Origin: Pseudomonas sp. BGr12
GTDB taxonomy: Bacteria; Pseudomonadota; Gammaproteobacteria; Pseudomonadales; Pseudomonadaceae
Assembly (NCBI RefSeq): GCF_030272895.1
Contig: NZ_JALRNF010000013.1
Span: forward strand, 72,726 to 136,725
DNA length: 64,000 nucleotides
Direction: 5' to 3'
Under the pieces are notes generated by a model that searched no databases, was not told where the DNA came from, and saw nothing but the letters and a program-made list of their open reading frames with translations. This document shows positions 37,118-47,303 of the stretch, piece after piece (within the stretch, counting starts at the first letter, position 1; each line of letters starts with the position of its first letter). A program made the translations under genes and the position numbers.

Positions 37118-39154
37118 ATGACGCTGCGCGAACGCCTGGAGAACCTGCCGGTTGGCCAGAAACTGCTGGCCGCCCTGCTGGTGCTGTTGATCACCATCCT
37201 GCTGGTGGCCAACCTGACTTTCATCAGCGCCGCCTACTGGATCTCCCAGGAGAGCATGGCGCCCCAGGCCCTGCAGACCATCGGCCGACTGGTGGCCAAC
37301 CCGCAACTGTCCACCCAGGCCGCGGACTCGCCCGAGGCCGCCAAGGCCCTGCTCAAGGAGCTGGACAGCTACACCCCCTTGCGCGCCGCTGCCGTCTACG
37401 GCGGCGACGGCAAGCTGCTGGCGCAGTTGCAGCACGGCGAAGTGCTGCCCCTGCCCAAACGCTATCGCAACATCGAGAACTGGCGCCTGACCGAGTTTCG
37501 CAGCACCCAGCTGACCCAGCTGCCACGCCCGGGCGGGCCTCCGGGCTACCTGTTGCTGGTGGCCAGCAGCGAGTTGCCTGTGGCCTTCTACACCGGCACC
37601 CTCACCGCCAGCCTGGGCATCCTGGTGTTCAGTATCTTGCTGTGGATGATCATCGCCCGGCAGATCAAGCGCCTGATCACCCAGCCGATCTACCAGCTCG
37701 AAGAACTGTCGCGCCAGGTGACCCGCGAAGAGAACTACGCCCTGCGCGCCAAGCGCGGCAACGATGACGAAATCGGCAGCCTGGCCGAGGCCTTCAACAC
37801 CATGCTGTCGCGCATCGAAGCCCGCGAGCAGCAGCTCAAGCGCACCCGCGACGAATTCCAGGAAGCCTACGACCAGGCCCAGGGCCTGGCCGAGGAAACC
37901 CGCCACACCAACCGCAAGCTGGAGCTGGAAGTCCAGGTGCGCAGCAAGATCGAGAAAAAGCTCACGGGCTTCCAGAACTACCTCAACAGCATCATCGACT
38001 CCATGCCCTCGGCGCTGATCGCCCTGGACGAACAGCTCTACGTCACCCAGTGGAACCAGGAAGCCAGCGTGCTCTCCGGCACGCCGCTGGACGAAGCGCT
38101 GAACCAACCGATCTTCCTCGCCTTCGAGCCGCTCAAGCCGTTCCTGCCGCAGCTCAAGGAGAGCGTCGAGAAACACCGGGTGGCGAAGATCGAGCGGGTC
38201 ACCTGGACCAAGGACGACGACGCCCGGCACTACGCCCTGACCTTCTACCCACTGATGGGCGGTGGCGGACGCGGCGTGGTGATCCGCATCGACGACATCA
38301 CCCAGCGCCTGTCCCTGGAAGAAATGATGGTGCAGTCGGAGAAGATGCTCTCGGTCGGTGGCCTGGCAGCCGGCATGGCCCATGAAATCAACAACCCGCT
38401 GGGGGCGATCCTGCACAACGTGCAGAACATTCGCCGACGCCTGTCACCAGACCTGGCCCGGAACATGGAACAGGCCGACGAAGTGGGCATCGACCTGCCT
38501 GCGGTCAATCGCTACCTGGAAAGCCGCGAGGTGCCGCAGTTGCTCGATGGCATCCAGCAGGCCGGTGCCCGTGCGGCCAAGATCGTCACCCACATGCTCA
38601 GCTTCAGCCGGCGCAGCAACCGCCAGCTGGCACCCTGTGACCTGCCGGCGCTGATCGACCAGGCAGTGGAAATCGCCGGCAACGATTTCGACCTGACCAT
38701 CGGCTTCGACTTCAAGGGTCAGGCCATCATCCGCCAGTTCGACCCCAACCTGGGCCCGGTGCCCTGCACCGCCAACGAGCTGGAGCAGGTGCTGCTCAAC
38801 CTGCTGAAGAACGCCGCCCAGGCCATTCACCTGCGCGAAGACGACAGCGAGCCTGGCCGCATCATCCTGCGTACCCGGCTCAATCCACCCTGGGCGGAGA
38901 TCCAGGTGGAAGACAACGGTGTCGGCATGCCCGAAGCGGTACGCAAGCGCACCTTCGAGCCGTTCTTCACCACCAAGGAAATCGGCCAGGGCACCGGCCT
39001 TGGCCTGTCGGTGTCGTACTTCATTATCACCAACAACCACAAGGGCCAGATGGAAGTGCAGTCGGCACCCGGCCAGGGCACCTGCTTCACCTTGCGCCTG
39101 CCCCTGGCCAATACCGCGCCGGCTGAGGTCGAGCCCCACAAAATGGAGTCATGA
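37118..39154 (+). CDS. Membrane sensor histidine kinase (HAMP-PAS)
   Basis: A 678-aa kinase. TM1 (about 17-40), a periplasmic region, TM2 (about 168-190), HAMP (QITQPIYQLEELSRQVTREENY), a coiled linker, a PAS domain (SIIDSMPSALIALDEQLYVTQWNQEASV), then HisKA with His422 in GMAHEINNPLGA and HATPase boxes NLLKNAAQAI, VEDNGVGMP and GTGLGLSVSYF. HisKA of the MAHEINNPL type is typical of NtrB/atypical kinases. No response regulator lies next to it. It overlaps the cobalamin gene by 4 bases (ATGA), suggesting coupling. Confidence 0.88.
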   Translation: MTLRERLENLPVGQKLLAALLVLLITILLVANLTFISAAYWISQESMAPQALQTIGRLVANPQLSTQAADSPEAAKALLKELDSYTPLRAAAVYGGDGKLLAQLQHGEVLPLPKRYRNIENWRLTEFRSTQLTQLPRPGGPPGYLLLVASSELPVAFYTGTLTASLGILVFSILLWMIIARQIKRLITQPIYQLEELSRQVTREENYALRAKRGNDDEIGSLAEAFNTMLSRIEAREQQLKRTRDEFQEAYDQAQGLAEETRHTNRKLELEVQVRSKIEKKLTGFQNYLNSIIDSMPSALIALDEQLYVTQWNQEASVLSGTPLDEALNQPIFLAFEPLKPFLPQLKESVEKHRVAKIERVTWTKDDDARHYALTFYPLMGGGGRGVVIRIDDITQRLSLEEMMVQSEKMLSVGGLAAGMAHEINNPLGAILHNVQNIRRRLSPDLARNMEQADEVGIDLPAVNRYLESREVPQLLDGIQQAGARAAKIVTHMLSFSRRSNRQLAPCDLPALIDQAVEIAGNDFDLTIGFDFKGQAIIRQFDPNLGPVPCTANELEQVLLNLLKNAAQAIHLREDDSEPGRIILRTRLNPPWAEIQVEDNGVGMPEAVRKRTFEPFFTTKEIGQGTGLGLSVSYFIITNNHKGQMEVQSAPGQGTCFTLRLPLANTAPAEVEPHKMES

Positions 39155-39717
39155 ACATGGGTTTTCGCCTGTCGAAGATCTACACCCGCACCGGCGACAA
39201 GGGCGAAACAGGCCTGGGCGACGGGCGCCGGGTGCCCAAGGATCATCCGCGGATCGAGGCCATTGGCGAGGTCGATAGCCTCAACAGTCAGTTGGGTTTG
39301 CTGCTGGCGGGACTGGCCGAGCAAGGGCTGGACGAAGTGATCGAGGTTCTGGCGCCGTGCCAGCACCGCCTGTTCGACCTCGGTGGCGAGCTGGCGATGC
39401 CCAGTTACCAGGCGCTGAATGCCACTGAAGTGGAACGCCTGGAAGCGGCGATCGATCGCTGGAACGAGGAACTGGGGCCGCTGGAGAATTTCATCCTGCC
39501 CAGTGGTTCGGCATTGATCGCCCAGGCCCATGTCTGCCGCAGCCTGGCGCGCAGCGCCGAGCGGCGCTGTCAGCAGTTGAACGGAGTCGAGCCGTTGGCC
39601 GGGGTGGGCCTGGCGTATATCAACCGCTTGTCGGATCTGCTGTTCGTGGCGGCGCGCCTGATCGGGCGGCGCCAGGGGGTGGCCGAGGTGCTGTGGCAGG
39701 CTGCAGCTAAACCCTGA
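39151..39717 (+). CDS. ATP:cob(I)alamin adenosyltransferase (PduO type)
   Basis: A 188-aa enzyme forming adenosylcobalamin. The signature KIYTRTGDKGETGLGDGRR (ATP-binding) and the later RSAERRCQQLNG with YINRLSDLLFVAAR (Arg/Asn) are diagnostic. The start overlaps the kinase stop. It is followed by a REP pair. A standalone PduO-type enzyme fits the Pseudomonas cobalamin assimilation route. Confidence 0.93.
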   Translation: MNMGFRLSKIYTRTGDKGETGLGDGRRVPKDHPRIEAIGEVDSLNSQLGLLLAGLAEQGLDEVIEVLAPCQHRLFDLGGELAMPSYQALNATEVERLEAAIDRWNEELGPLENFILPSGSALIAQAHVCRSLARSAERRCQQLNGVEPLAGVGLAYINRLSDLLFVAARLIGRRQGVAEVLWQAAAKP

Positions 39718-39724
39718 ATAGCGC

Positions 39725-39785
39725 ATCGCGGGGCAAGCCCGCTCCTACAGGTATTTGCCCTGTAGGAGCGGGCTTGCCCCGCGAT
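39725..39785. repeat. REP inverted pair
   Basis: Two inverted REP units (CTCCTAC variant) with a short spacer between two convergent genes. It fills the whole gap. Confidence 0.92.
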
Positions 39786-39789
39786 GGTT

Positions 39790-40734
39790 TCACAGCTGCG
39801 GCCAGAACGCTCGGATCCCCGCCACGCCCTGGGCCCCATGCTGCCAGGCCTTCTCGCGTTCAGCGGCGCCCACACCGCCCAGCAGGTAGACAGGCTTGCT
39901 GAAGCCCTCGATCAGGCGTTGCGCCTGCTCCCAGCCCAACGGCACGGCTTCGGGATGGGTCTGGGTCGCCTGTACCGGCGACAGGGTGACGAAATCCACG
40001 CCCATCTGCTCGGCCAGAGCCAGTTCCTCGGCATTGTGGCAGGACGCCGCCAGCCAGCGCGCCGTCGGGAACGGACGACCCTTACTCGCGTACTTGCGCA
40101 ACTGCTCGGAAGTCAGGTGCCAACCCGCCGACGGAAAATCACCCAGCCACTCCAGCGGCCCCTTGAGCATCAGTTGCGCCTTGCCCGCGCACAGCCCCAC
40201 GGCATCCACCGCCACATCGCGGTACTTGGGGTCGTACATGTTCGGCGCACGCAACTGGATCAGCTTGATCCCGCCGGCAATGGCCTTCTGCATGCCACGC
40301 AGCAGATGCGGCGTCTCCAGGCCATCCGGAGTGATCAGGTACTCGCCCGGCAGGCGGGCTGCCGCCACGATCGGCCGGTTGGCTTCGGGAAACTCGTACT
40401 GTGGCAGTTCCCGCGCGGTGACCCAGGCCAGGGGCTGGCCCTCGGCACCATGAGGCTCACCGGTGAAGCCACTGACTTCCCAGACATCGAGCAGCACCTG
40501 CTTGTCGGGGTAGTCGTGCTTGATGGTGATCAACGGCCGCGCAGCGGTCACGACGATACCCAGCTCTTCGTTCAGCTCGCGGGACAAGGCGACCTGTACC
40601 GCTTCGCCCTCCTCGACCTTGCCACCGGGAAATTCCCAGAGGCCACCCTGGTGCTGGGTATCGGCACGACGGGCAATCAGGATGCGACCGTCCGCACCGC
40701 GAATGACCGCGGCGGCTACATGAACGCGCTTCAC
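39790..40734 (-). CDS. mutT: Nudix hydrolase fused to a thiamine-phosphate-synthase-like domain
   Basis: A 314-aa fusion. The N-terminal ~130 residues are a MutT/Nudix hydrolase with the box GGKVEEGEAVQVALSRELNEELG in residues 37-59 (GX5EX7REUXEEXG). The C-terminal ~180 residues resemble ThiE/TenI (LIQLRAPN, LTSEQLRKY, YLLGGVGAAE, GVAGIRAFW), though catalytic residues for thiamine synthesis are not clear. The start is GTG at 40734, which overlaps the GST stop. A Nudix-ThiE fusion is a known Pseudomonas arrangement; whether the second domain is active is unknown. Confidence 0.86.
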   Translation of the reverse strand: MKRVHVAAAVIRGADGRILIARRADTQHQGGLWEFPGGKVEEGEAVQVALSRELNEELGIVVTAARPLITIKHDYPDKQVLLDVWEVSGFTGEPHGAEGQPLAWVTARELPQYEFPEANRPIVAAARLPGEYLITPDGLETPHLLRGMQKAIAGGIKLIQLRAPNMYDPKYRDVAVDAVGLCAGKAQLMLKGPLEWLGDFPSAGWHLTSEQLRKYASKGRPFPTARWLAASCHNAEELALAEQMGVDFVTLSPVQATQTHPEAVPLGWEQAQRLIEGFSKPVYLLGGVGAAEREKAWQHGAQGVAGIRAFWPQL

Positions 40735-41363
40735 CCTTCACGCTCCGCAAGACCCGCCTTCTGCCAGGCCTGGAAGGCTGGCCACTGGTAGATGGTCTCG
40801 ATGTAGGCGGCCGCTTCGGCGGGCACCTCTACCCGGTAGGTGCGCAGGCGCACGGCGACAGGGGCGAAGAAGGCGTCCGCCAGGCTTGGCGTGCCAAACA
40901 GGAATGGACCGGCCTCCTTGGCGGCCAGGCGGCATTCGGCCCATAGGGCGATGATGCGGTCGATATCGACCTGCACGTCCAGTGGCATGTTTTCCAACGC
41001 CTGGTCACGGGACAGGTCGAACGGCATGTTGCCGCGCAGGGCGAAAAAGCCGCTGTGCATCTGCGCACAGGCCGAACGCGCCTGGGCGCGGGCAGCGATG
41101 TCGGTGGGCCAGAGATTGGCCTCGGGATGGCGTTCGTTGAGGTACTCGGCAATGGCCAGGGAGTCGGCGATGACGCCGTGCTCGCACTTGAGCAGCGGTA
41201 CCTTGCCGGTCGGCGAGTGTTCGAGGATACGTGCGCGGGTGTCGGGCTGGTTGAGTTTGATCAGGGTTTCTTCATAGCGGACACCGGCCAGTTCCAGGGC
41301 CAGGGCGCCGCGTAGCGACCAGGAGGAATACAGCTTGTCGCCGATGATCAGATGGTAACTCAT
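40731..41363 (-). CDS. Glutathione S-transferase
   Basis: A 210-aa protein with a thioredoxin-like N-terminus (LYSSWSLRGALALELAGVRYEETL, with Ser in SSWS the probable active residue) and a helical C-terminal domain ending LADAFFAPVAVRLRTY. The SPTGKVPLL and ADSLAIAEYL segments hold the glutathione-binding cis-Pro and Ser. It overlaps the Nudix gene start, so the two are coupled. Confidence 0.87.
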   Translation of the reverse strand: MSYHLIIGDKLYSSWSLRGALALELAGVRYEETLIKLNQPDTRARILEHSPTGKVPLLKCEHGVIADSLAIAEYLNERHPEANLWPTDIAARAQARSACAQMHSGFFALRGNMPFDLSRDQALENMPLDVQVDIDRIIALWAECRLAAKEAGPFLFGTPSLADAFFAPVAVRLRTYRVEVPAEAAAYIETIYQWPAFQAWQKAGLAEREG

Positions 41364-41396
41364 GGTTCGGCTCCGTCAGGTTTTGGCGGGGAAGCG

Positions 41397-41443
41397 ATCG
41401 CGGGGCAAGCCCGCTCCCACATGGGGCGGGCTTGTCACGTGAT
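41397..41443. repeat. REP with a degenerate inverted partner
   Basis: A perfect ATCGCGGGGCAAGCCCGCTC (plus CCAC) is followed by a shortened inverted copy GGGGCGGGCTTGTCACGTGAT, in the gap between GST and argJ. Confidence 0.8.
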
Positions 41444-41447
41444 GATA

Positions 41448-42665
41448 TTACGTCCGGTATTCGGCGTTGATCTTCACGTACTCGTGGGACAGGTCGGTGG
41501 TCCAGATGGTTTCGCTGCACTGGCCACGGCCCAGCTCGATACGGATGGTGATCTCTTCCTGGGCCATCACCGCCGCGCCCTGGGCTTCGGTGTAGGTAGC
41601 GCTGCGGCCGCCCTTGCTGGCGATGCACACGTCACCCAGGTACACGTCGATCAGGCTGACATCCAGCTCCGGCACGCCGGCACGGCCGACGGCCGCCAGG
41701 ATCCGGCCCCAGTTCGGGTCGGAGGCGAACAGCGCAGTCTTGATCAGCGGCGAGTGGGCCACGGCGTAGCCGACGTCCAGGCACTCCTGGTGGTTGCCGC
41801 CGCCGTTGACTTCGACGGTGACGAACTTGGTCGCGCCTTCGCCGTCACGGACGATGGCCTGGGCCACTTCCATGCACACTTCGAAGACCGCCTTTTTCAA
41901 CGCGTCGAACAGCGGGCCGCGCGCTTCGGTGACTTCAGCGACATTCGCCTTGCCGGTAGCGATCAGCATGCAGCAGTCGTTGGTCGAGGTGTCGCCGTCG
42001 ATGGTGATGCGGTTGAACGACTTGTTGGCGCCGTCGAGCATCAGGTCCTTGAGCACCGCAGGGGCGACCTTGGCGTCGGTGGCGATGTAGCCGAGCATGG
42101 TGGCCATGTTCGGACGGATCATGCCGGCGCCTTTGCTGATGCCGGTGACGGTAATGGTCACGCCTTCGTACTGGAACTGACGGCTGGCACCCTTGGGCAG
42201 GGTGTCGGTGGTCATGATGCCGGTGGCGGCAGCGGCCCAGTTGTTTTCCGACAGGTCGTCCAGGGCCGCCTGCAGGGCGCCTTCGATCTTCTCGACCGGC
42301 AGCGGCTCACCGATCACGCCGGTGGAGAATGGCAGCACGGCGCTGGCCTCGACGCCAGTCAGCTCGGCAAGCTTGGCGCAGGTGCGCTCGGCTGCGGCCA
42401 GGCCCGGGGCGCCGGTGCCGGCGTTGGCATTGCCGGTGTTGGTCAACAGGTAACGCACGGTGCCCTGCACGCGCTGCTTGGCCAGGATGACCGGCGCTGC
42501 GCAGAAGGCATTGAGGGTGAACACGCCGGAAACGCTGGAGCCTTCGGCGCAGCGCATCACGACCACGTCCTTGCGCCCCGGGCGCTTGATACCCGCAGAG
42601 GCGATGCCGAGTTCAAAACCTGGAACCGGGTGCAACGTTGGCAAAGGGCCAAGACCAACAGCCAT
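41448..42665 (-). CDS. argJ: Bifunctional ornithine acetyltransferase/N-acetylglutamate synthase ArgJ
   Basis: A 405-aa enzyme of the arginine pathway, processed at the Thr of GIMTTDT (Thr152) into alpha and beta chains. KGAGMIRPNMATML and the C-terminal WGRILAAVGRAG and VKINAEYRT are family blocks. It both recycles acetyl groups between acetylornithine and glutamate and can make acetylglutamate from acetyl-CoA. The ATG at 42665 (MAVGLGPL) is preferred over an upstream frame extension. It follows secA on the same strand after a 139-base gap. Confidence 0.94.
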   Translation of the reverse strand: MAVGLGPLPTLHPVPGFELGIASAGIKRPGRKDVVVMRCAEGSSVSGVFTLNAFCAAPVILAKQRVQGTVRYLLTNTGNANAGTGAPGLAAAERTCAKLAELTGVEASAVLPFSTGVIGEPLPVEKIEGALQAALDDLSENNWAAAATGIMTTDTLPKGASRQFQYEGVTITVTGISKGAGMIRPNMATMLGYIATDAKVAPAVLKDLMLDGANKSFNRITIDGDTSTNDCCMLIATGKANVAEVTEARGPLFDALKKAVFEVCMEVAQAIVRDGEGATKFVTVEVNGGGNHQECLDVGYAVAHSPLIKTALFASDPNWGRILAAVGRAGVPELDVSLIDVYLGDVCIASKGGRSATYTEAQGAAVMAQEEITIRIELGRGQCSETIWTTDLSHEYVKINAEYRT

Positions 42666-42710
42666 GAAAGCGCTCCTAGATAAACAGCCTGTATAAGGGG
42701 TGATGAAGCG

Positions 42711-42750
42711 CAAGGCCGCTCCCACTGCGATTACGGTGGGAGCGGCCTTG
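42711..42750. repeat. REP-like inverted repeat, variant family
   Basis: CAAGGCCGCTCCCACTGCGA with its inverted copy GTGGGAGCGGCCTTG, a REP variant that lacks the GCAAGCCCGC core, lies between secA and argJ. It may also end the secA transcript. Confidence 0.75.
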
Positions 42751-42804
42751 TGCCGCGATGGGCCGCCAGGCGGCCCCTGTGTTTACTGCCGTAACGACTG
42801 ACCG

Positions 42805-45540
<2,736 letters not shown>

Positions 45541-45822
45541 ATCGGCAGGATCTTCCACACATAGGGATGGAGGGCGGCCCCGTGAGTCGCCCGTGCAGCC
45601 CTTATGGCCGCATGCGAACGAGCATTCTACCCGGAAACGGTGGTGAGGAAAGTGGCGGATTTCCACGATGCTGGCACGCGCTTTGACGGGGCTTTTTTAC
45701 AATAAGGGCTTTTTGCGCAACTTCAACCCATTCACAACATGAAGTTTTTCCGTTGACCGGGTTCAAGGCGCGCATCGGGGGATCTGATAAGATGGCGGTT
45801 CTGTAACTTCAGGTGTCCTCCC

Positions 45823-46290
45823 ATGGCTTTTCGCCCCCTGCCGGCCCGTGCGCCCGCCGTACTGTTGCGCGAAGCCCGGCCGCTCAAAGCCCTGTTCAGC
45901 CAGGCCCAGCGCCTGGCGCAATTGCAGAAGCTGCTCGACAGCCAGCTGCAGCCGGCTGCGCGCGAGCATTGCCATATCGCCTCCTGGCGTGAAGGCACCC
46001 TGCTGCTGATCGTCACCAACGGTCACTGGGCCACCCGCCTGCGTTACCAGCAAAAACGCCTGCAGCGCCAGCTACAGACCCTGGAGGTGTTCGCCAACCT
46101 AACCCGGATCCTGTTCAAGGTGCAGCCACCGACCACCCAGAGCCGTGCGGCCGGGCACACCATCGACCTGTCCACGCGCGCCGCCGAGAGCATCCAGGCC
46201 GCAGCCGAGGGCATCAGCGATCCGAAGCTGAAAGCGGCACTGGAGCGCCTGGCCAGCCATGCGCGGGACAAGGATGCGACTGATAGCTGA
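45823..46290 (+). CDS. dciA: DciA-like DUF721 replication helicase loader
   Basis: A 155-aa protein, MAFRPLPARAPAVLLREARPLKALFSQAQ, with DUF721 core (LWVTNGHWATRLRYQ-like: VTNGHWATRLRYQQKRLQ). DciA proteins load or stimulate the replicative helicase in most bacteria lacking DnaC. Its place divergent from secA is conserved. In P. aeruginosa lpxC follows here; in this window a large repeat and an unrelated receptor gene follow. Confidence 0.85.
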   Translation: MAFRPLPARAPAVLLREARPLKALFSQAQRLAQLQKLLDSQLQPAAREHCHIASWREGTLLLIVTNGHWATRLRYQQKRLQRQLQTLEVFANLTRILFKVQPPTTQSRAAGHTIDLSTRAAESIQAAAEGISDPKLKAALERLASHARDKDATDS

Positions 46291-46299
46291 ACACAACCC

Positions 46300-46416
46300 T
46301 GTAGCCGCTGTCGCCAGGCTGCGATCGGCCGCAAAGCGGCCGCAATACCTGTCACTACGCATTACCCCGATTGCGACTGCTGCGCAGTCGATCGCAGCCT
46401 GGCGGCAGCGGCTACA
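46300..46416. repeat. Second type of inverted repeat (TGTAGCCGCTG family)
   Basis: TGTAGCCGCTGTCGCCAGGC and its inverted counterpart GCCTGGCGGCAGCGGCTACA form a 117-bp palindrome. Small hairpins CGGCCGC/GCGGCCG and GACTGCTGCGCAGTC lie inside. It lies just after dciA, before palindrome B. It resembles a distinct repeat family of Pseudomonas. Confidence 0.8.
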
Positions 46417-46442
46417 ACGGGTAGCGGCACGCCAATAAAAAA

Positions 46443-47185
46443 GGTTCTTCACGGAATACAGGGGCTACGATCCTTGGGCTGGGGCTGGGGCTTGGGCTTG
46501 GGTGTCGAGGTGGCGAGCTTATCCATTCCATGCAGCGACGCTGGCGGCCCCTTCCGCCTTTACGGCGGGTCCCTTTTGTCTTGGCAAAAGGAACCAAAAC
46601 CGCTCGCTCCTGCATCCGGCCCTACGCTGCGCTCCGGGTCCCCTCGCTCCGGCGCCCTCCGGGGCCACGCGGCCTACGACTTGCTTCGCCAAGTCTACGG
46701 CTCGCGTTCTTCGGCTACGCCGAAGGGTGCTACGCACCCGCCCCCTCCAGACACCTCCGCTCGGCCCCTGAAGTCGCAAAGTTACGGGTGGCGCCTGCAC
46801 GGGCGTATCTTCGAAGGCAGAGGATGGCGCAGCCAGGCTGACGCCATCGCGGGGCAAGCCCGCTCCCACTCTTGCTCTTGATTTTCATGCGCGTCAGTTC
46901 AGGCACTGCAGACTGCGACTTCAGGAGGCCGAGTGGAGGTGCCTGGAGGGGCCGTGCGTAGCACCTTCGGCGTTAGCCGAAGAACGCGAGCCGTAGACTT
47001 GGCGCAGCAAGTCGTAGGCCGCGTGGTCCCGGAGGGCGCCGGAGCGAGGGGACCCGGAGCGCAGCGTAGGGCCGGATGCAGGAGCAAGCGGTTTTGCCTA
47101 CTTTTCCCAAGAGAAAAGTAGGCCGCCGTAAGGGCGGAAGGGGCCGGCAACCTCGCCACATGAAATGGATAAGCTCACAACCCGA
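46443..47185. repeat. Large hairpin-rich imperfect palindrome, copy B
   Basis: A second copy of the element at 16440-17207, same orientation. The left arm starts GGTTCTTCACGG; the alternate hairpins lie at 46568-46595 (loop TCTTGG) and 47097-47122 (loop CCAAGA). The right end is eroded: the CCCAAGCCCAAGG end of copy A is absent. A GGGGCT-type short tandem run at 46475-46504 expands the left end. It is non-coding as judged by stops and lack of conserved proteins. It fills the gap between dciA and the receptor gene. Confidence 0.85.
46846..46869 (+). repeat. Single REP in the centre of palindrome B
   Basis: ATCGCGGGGCAAGCCCGCTC followed by CCAC, in the same place as in copy A. Confidence 0.85.
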
Positions 47186-47252
47186 ACGCCTGAAACCCGC
47201 ACCCCAGAGCCCTGCTTAATATTTTATTTTTCTCCCTGACGCTTTACATGCG

Positions 47253-47271
47253 AATGCTAATACTTATCATT
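47253..47271 (+). promoter_or_regulatory. Fur box upstream of the siderophore receptor
   Basis: AATGCTAATACTTATCATT resembles the Fur consensus (7-1-7 dyad) with only a few mismatches, 33 bases before the start, as expected for an iron-repressed receptor. Confidence 0.75.
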
Positions 47272-47303
47272 CGGCGCTTCGTTTGTTCATGGAGAACTTT
47301 GAC

